A stretch of 64,000 bases of DNA from assembly GCA_940337035.1 (NCBI GenBank), contig CALNHX010001044.1, positions 186,001 to 250,000 of the forward strand, read 5' to 3'. The first letter of the stretch is position 1; every line of letters begins with the position of its first letter. Of the stretch, positions 21,146 to 33,049 are shown piece after piece. The DNA is from Agriotes lineatus (taxonomy: Eukaryota; Arthropoda; Insecta; Coleoptera; Elateridae). The position numbers and the translations under genes are program-made. The notes under the pieces were generated by a model. The model worked only from the letters and a program-made list of their open reading frames with translations, did not search any database and was not told the origin of the DNA.

Positions 21146-23835
21146 AAATTTTCGTCTTTTTGTGAAGAGAATAATCTCAGCCTTTAGTGGGTTTACCGAC
21201 AAACCTCTCTTCACACCATCATTCAATGATTCTGCAGGCTACCTGCATTCTATCGCAGACGACGTTTAGGAACCTGCCAGTAACAAGTACCAGTCCATCA
21301 TCTGCGTATACTTGTGCATAGAAGCCCTCTGCCGTTAGACATCCCAGTAGACCATCCATTATAAGACACCATAAGTGAGGTGAGAGGCAACAGCCTTGCG
21401 GGTAACCTCCCGTCACCCTGGCCCTCACTGAACAGTCCCCTAGGTTTGCCGTCACGGTTTTTTGCTCCAGTGCTGTTCTCACCCAATTGACCAAAACGGG
21501 AGGGGTTTCCCTGGCCTGTAAGGCTTGACATATTGTAGCCGTTCTTGCCTTGTCAAATGCGCCTTCAAAGTCAAAAAGTACTACAAGGGCCACTTCCCTA
21601 TAGTGTAGTGCCCTTTCGACCTTGTGCACTACAGCGTGGAGTGTAGTTTCGGCCGATCTTCCACATCTGTTTGCGTGCTGGTTCCTGAGAAATGGGTGTG
21701 CTGTTATTACCCTTTCCATTAGATGCATATCAATAATTCTTTCTAAGGTCTTTAAAAGAAAGGATCTAAGACTAATGGTCCTAAATGATTTGGCAGTTGT
21801 GTAGTCCTCGCTTCCCGTCTTGAGAATAAATACCACTCTGGCCGCCTTCCACTGTTCTGGGACCCATCCTATTGCTACGTTGGCCCTATATATCCTTACT
21901 ATATTTGGAAGAAGGATATCCAGGCCTTTCTGAAGCAAAGATCCCATCTGGCTCCGGTGACTTAAAGGAATCGAACTCCTGTACTGCCCATGTGATTGCA
22001 CCTTTTGTTATAATTCCTTCAGCAAACTGCCAATTCTCTATAGGAACTTCTTCCTGTTCTGCTATTGGTGCTAATTGAATGGCGCCGTGTCCTGGAAAGT
22101 GGACTTCCAGGACGTGTTGTAAAGACTCCTCTCTGGATGTTGTCCACATCCTATCGACCTTTCTTAACGCTCCTACTGCTTGACTAGTTTCGCGGCTTGA
22201 GATTTTTATCTGTCTGGCAGAGTCTGATACTGAGCTTAACTCCGCACAGTATTTCTGCCAGCTGGATCTTTTGCTGAGCCCTAACTCATTTTTAAACCTA
22301 TTTCTGGCCGTTCTGAAAGTGTCCCAGGAGGCCTGTGTCCCTTCTCTAATAGCTCGATTAAAGGTTCGCCTGGATTCTTTGCGCAGATCGGCTAGAGTGC
22401 CGTCCACCATGGTACCCTACAAACAACTCGAGCCTCCCTGAGAGGACAAGCCTCCTCATAAGCTGAGACAATTTTACTTGCCAATTCCTCTACATCTTTA
22501 CTGTTCCTTTGTGCATATTCCTCCCTCTGGTTGGACTCCTTGGCGAACGAGACTGGAATGATAATTTTCCCTGTCTGTTACCCTAGCGTTCCGGTAGGGA
22601 ATTTCCAGAATTCATGTCCATTCTGATCATACGATGATCAGATGTCACGATATTCGACGTCACTTTCCAGTTTTCCATACTAATTGAAAAACACCTAGAG
22701 GCCACTCTAGTGTCAATTACCTTCTGTCGGATGCTATTGACAAAAGTGGGATCTGTATGTACCTTTGTTCATTATCTCAAGATCCGTGAACGCCAAATAT
22801 TCTAGTAGGGTTTTGCCACCCGAGGGTTAATGTCTGAGCTTTCCCACGCCGAATGATGTGCATTGGCGTCACATCCGACTATTACCGGAAAACCTTTATT
22901 TCTTGCAAACGATATTCAGCGTTCGAATTCCTCCGTAGGTATACGCGCGTTATCCGAGGGAAAGTACGCGCTTCCAACTACTACCTTATGGTTTCTACCA
23001 CCTACCTGCTGCTCTAGAACCACTGCAGTGAGGTCCTTGGTTCTCAGCTGCGGTAGTGGTACCTACCATGCTAAGATCCCTGGACACCATGATACAGGTT
23101 CTGGGTCGATCATCTACTTCCTTGCCAACCACTAAATCGTAGTTGGCCATTCTCAGTTCCCTGACCTTATTTCTGTAAATATACGGTTCTTGAATGAGGG
23201 ATATTTCTCTCCTGCCAGTGAGGGCTCTCATCAGCTCTGCCGTAGCGCACCTACTGTGCTGAAGATTGATCTGACTTACCCGCAGTAAATCCATTATGGG
23301 TAGTTAACGGTGCGAGATCTGTGGTCCTTTAAGTCGTTCTTCTCGGCCTGGTTTGACACGTGGCCTCAAAAGAGTCCTGGCGGACTGCTCCGCTTCACGT
23401 CGGCCCCCTTCGCACTGCGAGAGTTACCAACTGGTAGTAGAGTTGCCACCCAGACTCCTCCAAAGTTCGGACAGTATCTCCGCTGACGTTGAAGGTCAAG
23501 ATCCACCCTCCTGTCGTCTGGATATGCCTCCATTGCTCCACTCTTAGTGAGCGGTTCTGTATGGAAAGCATCTGTCCCAGCTTTTCCAAGTCAACCGCCT
23601 CTTGGCTTCTGAGCTAGAAACCCACATCTTCTGGCCATGGTGCCTCCGATGCCGTTGTTGGGGCAAAGGAGACTCCCTCGGCACTGAGAGGTGTCCAGCT
23701 CTCCGGCAGCCATCTTGCTGAGGTGTCGTCCTGGGCAGTGACTAAAAACCAACCTGGTTTCACTAGTCCTGAATTTCTGAATCGGAGCTCTGGCCCCTGG
23801 GGATCCCCTTCGAGGCCTGCCATGGCACTGAACAT
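21146..23835 (-). mobile_element. LOA-like non-LTR retrotransposon remnant, truncated at its 3' end
   Basis: Minus sense, right to left: an ORF1 remnant (23395-23835), the endonuclease start 'QINLQHSRCATAEL' with 'ISLIQEPYIY' (22995-23294), a linker (21886-22410), and reverse transcriptase (21219-22001) with 'ARVVFILKTGSEDYTTAKSFRTISL', 'VVLFDFEGAFD', 'GGYPQGCCLSPHLW' and active site 'VYADDGLVL'. Beyond the stop at 21219, codons reading 'GLSVNPLKAEIILFTKRRK' continue in another frame to about 21150. Sequence then turns into gypsy DNA, so the 3' third and tail are missing. Many frameshifts. LOA is preferred over R1 from remembered patterns. Confidence 0.82.
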
Positions 23836-24163
23836 CTTGGCAACTATTTTCGCTCTAATCGCCTCAGCTTCCTTTGGAAGAATATTAATATTACAGCATA
23901 CAGAAAATAAGCATATGCGTACATAAGTAAAAATAAATTAACAGGTTAGTGAATTTATTTTATGTGTTGGTTTGAGTTAATTCTAAACCAAATATGAGAT
24001 AAATATGAGATTAGGCTTGTGAAGCTTCGTAAGGAAAGAACAGCTAACAATTCTGAAAAATAGTAATGTTAAAAAGCCCAAGTAGTACACGAGAAATTAA
24101 AAGCAGAAAGCTAAGCTGGACAAAACGTCTCTAAAAAATTAAGAATAATTACGCAAGATTTTC

Positions 24164-24340
24164 TTAGTCTTCTTCTTCTTCCTCGCTTAATGGGTTAGGC
24201 CTTTCGATGTTCCGGCACTTCACTGCCATCTTTTTCTGGGTCTGCTGGGGTCCCCTTTCCCCGAGGGCGATATGTTGTCTCGCCAGTTTTGGAAAACGTT
24301 AGTCCTCCATTCTTATTATATTTGCATACACTTTCTAGAC
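24164..24340 (-). mobile_element. RTE-type LINE 3' end fragment
   Basis: In minus sense the stretch ends '...cgaaaggcctaacccattaagcgaggaagaagaag'. A terminal GAA microsatellite after a short conserved tail is typical of RTE 3' ends and is also seen at 40062. Only about 170 bp is recognisable. Confidence 0.5.
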
Positions 24341-24450
24341 TTTAGCAGAAAATTAGCGTTTCCTAAAAGCTCCATGTTCGAAAACGAGTAAATATAAATA
24401 TATACGTGAGTAATATTCGAATAAATTATATAATTACATTTACCTACTCC

Positions 24451-24816
24451 AGTGGGATAAGTAATGCATTACGTCACTCATTTGACACTATTTCAGTTAG
24501 GTAATGAAGCTCATTACACCACTCAGTTATGTAATGGTTTCATTACGCAACTGAGTTGTGTAATGACTTCATTACGTAACTGAAATAGTGTCAAATGAAT
24601 GACATAATGACATTTGCCTACTAAAATATTTTTGAAAATGACAGATCTGACATTTCTCTTAATGCACTTTTCTCAATTGTAGGCAGTCGTAGATAAAATT
24701 TTGTAGAATACATGTGTGATAATGCATTATTAATATACTTATGTGCTTACATAACTCGTGCTACGCACTCGTTTGTAACTTACACACACGTATATTAATG
24801 ATGCTGTTATCCCACT
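24451..24816. mobile_element. Foldback element with large internal hairpin
   Basis: The outer ends agtgggataa (24451-24460) and ttatcccact (24807-24816) are perfect 10-bp inverted repeats. Inside, 24470-24536 and 24541-24610 form a long near-perfect hairpin whose arms share 'catttgacactatttcagtta'. The motif 'gtaatg/cattac' recurs many times. No coding capacity and no confident target duplication were seen. Confidence 0.7.
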
Positions 24817-25849
24817 TGTATAGTAAATAACTATTAACTAATTGTCAATACTGTAACGGCCGGGGTTGTTTACTCCATTTTTTGCCCCGTTACGCTTGTG
24901 TTTCGTGGTAGCTCATGTCGGAGTTCTGGACTGCATCCAAAAAAAAAAGTCTAAATGAAACCATCTATTAACCACTATTTTACAGATAAGATCTTAAAAT
25001 AGTATGACCTAAACGTATTTCATAATTGGTAATAATAAAACAAAATTGTTTATCCCTTGGGCTCGACGGATTTAATTGCAGCAACCCACATAATCCTAAG
25101 AACGACGAATCCTCCGCTGTTGTTGCGGCAGGTAGCGTGACCGGGCCGTTCTTAACAGAGCTGTAAAACCAAGATTGTAAATATGCAAAGATTAATTGTA
25201 ATACGAAATACAGGGTGTGTAGGTGGATTTGCGGGCGTTGTATTGATCCGCATTCCCCGCACAAAAAAAGAGGTTACCTCACATAAATTAAATTATTTCT
25301 TTATACGCTCGAGGTCGGGCTCCAGGTAGACGACATATTTACAGAGGCTCTCTGGAAAGTTTTTCACGTTCGCTCTACCAGCCCTACAGCGACATCAGGA
25401 AACACCTGCAGGTTTGTTAAGGATGATTGTTGTATACAGGAGCTCTAGGAAAAATTGGTTTCGGTTGCTCGATCGGCGATGCAGCGGAATAGAAATTCGG
25501 AACGGAGATTTCAGGAAAACTTGCAGCGTGCACTGACCAGCGCTATAGCATGTTCAAGGAGTTAGTTTCTTCTCAGACTGAACCGTTCTAGACTAGGAGA
25601 AGGTTTCGGCTAGGTGAAGCGGGACTAGCAAGGTATCAGGCTAGAACTCTTTTCTTCTAAGGGGATCAAGAGCGGCTTGTCGGTTGCGTTTTGCCAGTGG
25701 ACGCTCCAAAGTCTTCTCATGCAATATCAAATTATATGGCAAAAACTTTGCCTGGAAGCAAACGTCACAATACTCATCAGAATTTATTTGCAATTAACAG
25801 CTATTTTCCATCCCGATGGAAACCAAATATATTGCAATGGTTTTAAGCC
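24817..25849. other. Unassigned non-coding sequence
   Basis: Mixed-composition DNA with no recognised gene. A 94-codon minus-strand frame (24980-25264) shows no domain. The right portion leads into the LTR-like block. Confidence 0.4.
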
Positions 25850-27405
25850 CTGAATCCCACCTCTGTGAGCACTGCAAAGTAATGAATAATTCATAAAAGC
25901 TCAGAATGGGAGATGGTATCTAATTGCAATAAGTAAAATAAATCAGACTTAAAGTAGTAATCATATTTGCAAAAGCAATGCCAGTAATAAGTAAATTAAT
26001 TTCATAACATAAGGAAAAAGGGAGAGCTCAAAACCGTAGAGACTGGATTCACACAATATTTAATTAATTTAAAATAATAAAGGGGATGGTGACATGTCAA
26101 AGCCAATCCAATTAAGAATGAATTGATTATGAAAATAATTATTACATGCTTGTCGAGTGTATTTGCAAGTCATAAGTCACTAATAAAAAAATTCTCTTTG
26201 AGCGTATTATAATATGGTAATAAAGCAGAATGCTAAGAGAAAAGTGCAACGAGCACAAATTATAACAGATCTAAGGCAATTAATAAAAAAATGGGTCATC
26301 AATATTCAAGATTAGTTGGAATCCAAACAGTGAATTGACTTAAAAGTGCAAAATGAAATGAACATTTATTTGAACACCAAAGTTATTTAAAAAGGAAGTG
26401 CGCGAAATGAATAATTAATCGGTGCAACTGATATGCGAAAGGACTGTTAAAAGAGTGCAGTGAGAGAAATATCGAAAGACATTAATTGCAAAATTATAGG
26501 ACAATTTAGTAAATAAGTTACTATTGTAAAAGTTTTTAGATTTAAGCATTTTAATTGTAAAAAGTACCTAAGTTGAATAAGTTCGAATATCCGTTTTATG
26601 AATTTGATGTGCATTTGTTTATAACGAATAACAATTGAATAAATTATTGCTGACAGCTTGGTTTTTGCATCTCCAATTAATTTAAGATTTTCACTATTAA
26701 ATACCAAAATACATTAAAAATAATAGCACTATTGTGACGAGTAAAATTCAGTGCATCCGGGGAAATGAAGGCATAATTTTCCCTGAGTTTGTGAAATTTT
26801 CAACATCGGCTTCCGAGCGACCCTCGCACCAGAGATCCAGCTTCGTACCAGCAACTACGGGCATCGTGAGAGGATCCTAGGCACGAGACCACATCATCGG
26901 CAACCTCATCCAACTCCTGCATGCAAGGCACTTTATTCCAGGCGCCCCCGCAGAAGATTTGGCCCAGTTCGACCCTTCCGAGCATCGAGGCGCTGCCTGC
27001 GTCAAATTATAAGGTCAGTTTATGAAGCCAATTTAAATACTACGGACGTGAAACTTACCGGACACCTAAAAAAAGCTGCTCCGAAGCTGATTCCAGGCAT
27101 TTCAAACCTTCAGTTAGCCTAGATCTGATAATTGGAAAATGTAGAAGTGAGGTTAGGATTCTCCAGCGTCGATTTGAGAAACAACGAAGTTTTGTTTTCG
27201 CTTAAAAACAAAAGACGAGCTACTGACGCTTTAATTAAGCGGGAGAATTTAAAATTACCTGTTAGATCTGCTCGCTGAGCTGTTGTAATTAATATTGAAA
27301 AACACTGAACGACCAGCACTTGATAAATTTCATAACATAAATTTGTGACACATTACCTAGAGTGAAGCATATTAGTTTGCATTTGACCTACGCTCCAGTG
27401 GCGTA
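25850..27405 (+). repeat. LTR-like block A
   Basis: This block resembles 33770-35447 in order: a long A-rich leader with many 'aatgaa/aaatgaat' stretches, a GC-richer segment with 'ccgagcgac...agatccagc...gcatcgtg', and an end at 'cagtggcgtac..aaattttaaa'. It may be a diverged solo copy of the terminal region of the errantivirus-like element to the right. No open frame was found. The similarity was seen by eye and is patchy. Confidence 0.35.
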
Positions 27406-27860
27406 CGAATAAATTTTAAAAACTAACTGTAAACCCATACCATTAGTAAGAGCTCATGTCTGCCGAGAGTTTAGACAACAAAATTTAAATTGCAGGTAGA
27501 TTAAATCACAAGTAGGAGCTTACGATCATTTATTTAAACTTGAGTTACTATACAGCTCATTTTTAATTATCCCTCAGAGACTTAGTTGATTCATTAGTTC
27601 TTTGATGAACCCAAACAAAAAATATTTGCTTTGGTAGCTCTAGTTATTTATTTAAAATTAAATTATCATCATTTAGAGAGCAATAACCACTGCAATATAT
27701 GTTCAAACTTCGAAGATGAACTATGCTTATTAGATAATGTAATGGACATTTAGTTAATGCACCCTAATAACACAATAATCAGCAAGATAACTAGTATTAA
27801 CGAATATACTTGGCAGCATAATATAACAAAATACAAACAGGGTTTGAAGTTATATAATTC
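27406..27860. other. AT-rich flank downstream of the UGT gene
   Basis: No gene or element was recognised between the LTR-like block and the UGT 3' end. Confidence 0.5.
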
Positions 27861-27866
27861 TTTATT
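27861..27866 (-). terminator. UGT polyadenylation signal AATAAA
   Basis: AATAAA on the minus strand, about 31 nt past the UGT stop codon, is well placed to direct 3'-end formation. Confidence 0.6.
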
Positions 27867-27896
27867 CACAATTCTACCTGCCTCACTGCGTTCATA

Positions 27897-29622
27897 TTAT
27901 TGTACTTTTACCTTTGGCTTAGAAGTGAAATATTTTACTATTCTGCAGGGCAGTTGTATTAATTTAACTAATAAATAAGCAGTTATTAGAACCACTAATA
28001 GACAGAAAGCTATAACATCTAGAAGAAAATATTGATAGAAAGGTATATCCAGGTCAGGGCTTCTTAAATGTTTTGCTCCCTTGTGTCTCAAAACATATTC
28101 CGTCCACCAGACGGCCTTCTCCAAACCGGTCATGGGCTGGTCTTTTACTAAATTGGCCAACTGTTTAACCTTATTCCGATACCTACAGCAAATGTATAGA
28201 TTAGAAGATTAAAAATAGCATAATGCCAAACACGTACTTTGGGTTATTAATTACTTCCACTATGGTCTTCTTTGCAATTTTTTTGTCCAGATTTTGGGGG
28301 TCTAGGGATAACCCCATGCCTTTAGTCACTAACCGATTAACATTGGCTGGTTGATCTCCGAAAAATGGAATTCCTACCATTGGAATGTACTCGTACACAG
28401 CTTCCTCCATGGATTGTAGACCTCCTTGTGTTATAAACAGCTTTATGTTTGGATGTTCTAGAAGTAGCATACTAAGAAAAGGGACATGAAAGGTTAAGGA
28501 TGTACTGACTGAATATGTCTTGCTGAGGGAACCATTTTGAAATTATGACATTTTTGGGTTGTCCAGGTAGCTGCTCGAGTTCGAATTTCCACAATATTAA
28601 GTAAGGAAGGTCTGCAAACGTTTCCAGTAAAATCTTCAGCGATGCTTCTGAAAGATCCTTGCTCTTTACGTTAGTCCCCAAACTGAAGTATATAAACCCT
28701 TGCGATGCATCGTCAAGTTTCTTTTTTAAATCCTGGAAAATAAAAACGTGAAAGAAATATGATATTTAAAAATTGTTTATTTCATAGTTATCTTTACCTT
28801 TGGTAACGGCTTTGAAGCGTGTCGATGAGTTCCTCCACCAATCTGTATAACGTTAGGAAGTAACGGTCTAACTGGTTGAAATATTGGATCTGAGTTGACA
28901 AACAACATGCTAATGTTAGTAGCAATATCCCACAAACGGGGATATCCATCTCCAAAATGCCTTTTAACAATTTCTTGTTGAACGGGTAGAGAATATGCTC
29001 CAAACAGCTCCATGCCTCCATTAAAAAGTGTGCTTACAACTCGTTCAATAAAATTAAGCTGTCCTGTGAACGGTAACATAAAATTCGGATTGAGAACAGG
29101 ATGTGACGGATTGCCTATAGCCGCGTAGCTAATCGATGGTGCATCCAGAGACGTCATCCCTATTAAAGGACAATTGAACCTTGGCGCAAAGGCGTACATA
29201 GCTGGAAGCATGAATTCCACTATTAACAAATCAAAGTGTTCCGTTTCGTTTTTAATTAGAGCTTGGACTTGCGGGAACTGCAATTCTTGGTCCAGGATCT
29301 CATCAAGCGTGCTCGTCGCCTTAATAACCATTTTCATTGGGCTTTCTTGGTTACTATTGATCAGATCCACAACATTTTCGTTCCACAATTTGTAGGAAAA
29401 ATGTAAATCAATTTCGGTCAAATTTGTAAGGGATGGGTCTTTCATTGGGTCGGTTGTTAGAACCGTCACTTGGTGGCCCCTTAAGGACAGCTCTCGCCAT
29501 AACGGCCGAAATACCACCTGGTGGCTGAACGATGGCGTTGGTACAACTCCAAGAATGCGAGCACTTTGCGAAGATTGAACATAGCAACCGAACAAAACGA
29601 GTAATACAATTTTTAGACACAT
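27897..29622 (-). CDS. UDP-glycosyltransferase (insect UGT family 1), four exons
   Basis: A membrane-bound ER enzyme that transfers a sugar, in insects usually glucose, from a UDP-sugar to small lipophilic acceptors; a detoxification role is typical. Exons by my reading: 29622-28798, 28732-28510, 28457-28238 and 28182-27897. The introns are 65, 52 and 55 bp, all GT-AG, and the reading frame is kept throughout, giving 517 residues, normal for the family. The start at 29620-29622 (MCLKIVLLVLFG) gives a clean signal peptide; an upstream in-frame ATG at 29634 is possible. The N-terminal acceptor domain has the catalytic His at residue 34 (PSFSHQ). The donor domain has 'FIYFSLGTNVKS' and the UGT signature 'FITQGGLQSMEEAVYEYIP..GIPFFGDQ'. 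A C-terminal membrane helix (FLLDVIAFCLLVVLITAYLL) is followed by a short basic tail. No defects are visible. Confidence 0.95.
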
Positions 29623-30020
29623 TATTTCAAGCACTGAACCACGATATTGCCTTAGGTATGTTCAACTGACAATATTTTTTAACTTTATACGCAATTTTTA
29701 TCAGTTGAAAAATTATCTAATACTGATCGAATGTACTGGATGGAGATTTGCTCTACTAAACTAATGGAAATAATAAGTGTTTAGACATTGTGATATAATT
29801 TACTTAAGCATATCTATAACAATATAAAACACGTACGTCAGATAAGAGTGCCGCTTGTAATACTTGAGTAGTCAAAAGTTTAGACATTGTGATATAATTT
29901 ATTTAAGCATAATATTTTCGCTTATAATAGCATGAGTCGTCAACCTTATCTTAGATATGAGTGATACTACCGCAATAATAATGTAGGTAACTTCTGTTTG
30001 TAATAATTATTAGGAATCAG
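29570..30020 (-). promoter_or_regulatory. UGT 5' end and upstream region, also present as a second copy
   Basis: From the signal-peptide codons through about 400 bp upstream, this matches 31818-32243 with many substitutions. Within it, gtttagacattgtgatataattta recurs at 29779-29802 and 29878-29901 (period 99 bp), an internal duplication of the putative promoter. Conservation across the two copies points to the duplicated regulatory segment of a tandem gene duplication. No TATA box is assigned. Confidence 0.6.
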
Positions 30021-30679
30021 AATTCTCTATATACGAGTAAATAAAAAACCACAATCAAGTGCTAAGTCGCAACATACTTCGAATTGAGAATACATGATTG
30101 CGCAGAATTCGAACTCCAGCTTCGAAACGTGTGAATCAGCAAAAACCTGTGAGCGATTACGCACGACGCAGAGCCGGACTAAGATCAACTTTAATGACAG
30201 GGTTAGCGTTGGCATTTTGTTAATTGTATCTTGTGCAAACTATAAATGCGAGTATAATTTAGCCCTTATCTCGTAACATTGCAAATCCAACATTAATATT
30301 TGTTCATTAATGGCATAGGTTAATGTTCAACTGTAAATGGGAGTAGAAGTTCATTCTTAGCCCGTAGTCATTCAAATAAATATTAATCTTTATTTATTAC
30401 GGTTTATATTATTTGCTCATTGTCGTTTAGTATTTATTTTATTTGTATATATGTAAAACAAACGTATGTAGATTATTACGTTCATGGGACAGTCTTGGGT
30501 TTTATTCCTAGGGGGGTTGGAGTATTTATTTTCAGAATTAAAGGTGTGTACGAGACAAGCTCGGGGCAAAGCTGAGTTGCCATCCCCATAGCCACCACTA
30601 AGGTGACAAAACGGATTTTGTGGAATCCAAATTAAAATAATAAAGTCGAAACTTCTCGCTTTAGTTTGGTGTCTAACTA

Positions 30680-31815
30680 AAAAGTTGAATAAGTGCCGCG
30701 TTTCACCCCTTACTGGGTAAAGGTGGAAAGGGGCAAAGGGTCTTAAAAACTGCAAAAGTTAGAAACAAAAGTTTACAAGTTTTGCTCACTTACTACGTAG
30801 ACACCCAGGAAGACGAAGTTTTCCGAAATTTCAATACCCAAGGGTCATAAAACCGGCAAAATGGACTGACCACCTACGAAGTTACTGTTTGGGAAATGAG
30901 TTTGTTTTATAAATTGGATCAAACCATTTTCCGAGATTATGGGAATTCATCCCCCAAAGGAGTTAAATGGGGTAGATGTATTTTACTAAAGATTACCACA
31001 AAGCGGTAACTACTGCAGGTAGGAAGTTAAGATTCGGCGTATTAGTTCCTTTTGCAAATCGGGTCATACAGTTTTCAGCGTTTTTCAAAATTCATCCCCT
31101 CAGGGGGGTTAAATGGAGTACATTCACTATATTTTATTATAAAGCCATTACACGGTAACTACTGCAGGTAGAAAGCTAAAATTTCGCAAATCAGATTTTT
31201 TTACAAATCGGATCAGACTATTTTGTCGGTTTTTCGGAATTCCCACCCCTCAAGGTTAAAAGAAAAGTAAAGGTTTAGGGTCATTTCAATTCCCCCAACT
31301 GGAAGGGGGCTGTTATAGGGACCTTGCCTTACCATTACGCGGTAGCCATCGGAGGTAGGCAGTTAACATTTCGCAAATCAGTATTTTTTCCAAATCGAGT
31401 CAAACAATTTTGTAGGTTTTTCAGAATTCATCCCCAAGGGGGTAACATTTGGTGGACGTATTGATCTAAAGACAGCCACAATGCGAGAACTACTACAGAC
31501 AGAAAATTGAAATTTCGCAAATCGATTTCTTTACAAATCGAGTCGGCTTTTCGGAATTCAGCCCCACTGCAAAGGGATTAAATGGGATAGCTGTGCTTTT
31601 CTATAGATCGCCACAAAAGCGGTGACTACTGCAGATAGGAAGTTGAAATTCGACATATTAGTTTATTTTACAAATCGGGTCAAAGTGTTTTCTAGCATTT
31701 TCGGAATTCATCCCCCAAGCGGATTAAATGGGGTGGATGTGTTACTGTCTCACCACAAAACGAGAACTACTGTAGGTAGGAAATTGAAATTCCGCAGATC
31801 AGTTCCTTTTACACT
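30680..31815. repeat. Satellite-like tandem array, unit ~130-180 bp
   Basis: About six imperfect units, each with 'ggaattcatccccc.a...ggttaaatggggt', then a stretch containing 'cggtaactactgcaggtaggaagtt', then 'gcaaatcag.tttttttacaaatcgggtca'. Landmarks at about 30950, 31082, 31241, 31421, 31552 and 31704 give spacings of 130-180 bp. It separates the UGT gene from the paralogue remnant and lies directly against the remnant's broken coding end. Confidence 0.75.
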
Positions 31816-31817
31816 TT

Positions 31818-32243
31818 TTGCTTTCGAACATAGCAGTTGAACAAAACGAGTAATATCATTTTTAAACTAATTATTTCAAGCACTGAACTACGATAGTGGC
31901 TTATGGGTGCTCAACTGACAGTATTCCTTAACTTCGCAATTTTTAGTAATTGAATTTTTATCTACTATCGATCGAATGTACTAGAGCTTTGCTTTTCTAA
32001 ATTAATGGGAGTAATAAGTGTTTAGACATTGTCATATAATATACTTAGGCATATCGATAACAATATAAAACAAGTACTCCAGATAAGATTCTAACTTATA
32101 ATACCATGGAGTAGTCGAAGTTATGTCCACTATTTTTGCAGTGGTTTCAGGAATGTCTATTGCGATACGATTCATCAATACGTTAATCTCAAAAAGAATG
32201 TAGATAACTTGTTTGTAATTTTTATTAGCAATCACAGTAATAT
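31818..32243 (-). pseudogene. 5' remnant of a second UGT gene
   Basis: In minus sense the promoter-proximal sequence matches that of the UGT gene, followed by about 15 codons equivalent to its signal peptide ('ISLKMILLVLFNCYV'). The position of the start codon now reads ATT instead of ATG. The match stops at the satellite array, so the rest of the coding region has been lost or displaced. On the far side it is cut by an AT-rich insert at about 32244. Confidence 0.75.
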
Positions 32244-33010
32244 ACAGTGGCCGCCAAAAAGTCGGGATAAAGTGGAAAAAAACATTTTTAATTAAAAAAA
32301 AAAACTTTTTACATAAAAAATTTGTACTTGTTTGTAAACCTATTTAGCCCCTATCAGATATACCGAGTGATTTTTAGTCAGTTAGAAAATTGCGTTTTTC
32401 GAAATTGTCAAATTCCAGAAACTGCTATTTTTTAGTAATTAATTAAGTAAGATTTCAAAGAGATTTTTTTATCGTGTGTTAGTTTTAGCTAACTGAACAA
32501 TTTAAAACCAAAAACACTTTTTCCTTTAACTTCCGAAAAAAATTTGGAATATTTTTCAAAATTTCACATACCAAGATTTAATTTCAAAATTCAAAATTTG
32601 TTGTGTGAAAACTTTCAAGATTTATAATTGGAAGAAACAATAGAACATGTTAATTATACCTATAGAGTTTTTATTATATACATAAAAAGTAATATTTTTG
32701 CATAATTTTTACGTTTTTGAAGCAAGGCGTTTTTTAGGAAATTATATTTTGCAATGATAATATATATTCTAAAAACTTCAATCTACCCCTGTTAATGATA
32801 ACTTTTACAAAAATCTTGTAAATGTTCCTTTACAGCCTAAATGAGAGGATTTTTCATTATTCAGTTTACATATTGTAAAAATGTAGAATTTTTTTCAAAT
32901 TTTTGTGTATAGGTAGAAGATCGCATTTGAAACTACCTTTTTTGGTAATTTTTTTCTCTATTTTGGATCTTTAAAAAAATTTAAACTTTTCCCATATTTT
33001 TAAATGATTT
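32244..33010. mobile_element. AT-rich insert, possibly a non-autonomous element
   Basis: It begins 'agtggccgccaaaaagtcggg', which resembles ends of some Tc1-like elements. Sequence resembling the UGT upstream region ('attagcaatca') appears at both borders (about 32224 and 33012), as expected for an insertion. It is very AT-rich with no coding frame. No matching right-hand inverted end was found. Confidence 0.4.
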
Positions 33011-33049
33011 AATTATTAGCAATCATAATTTACTACATTATTGTATAAG

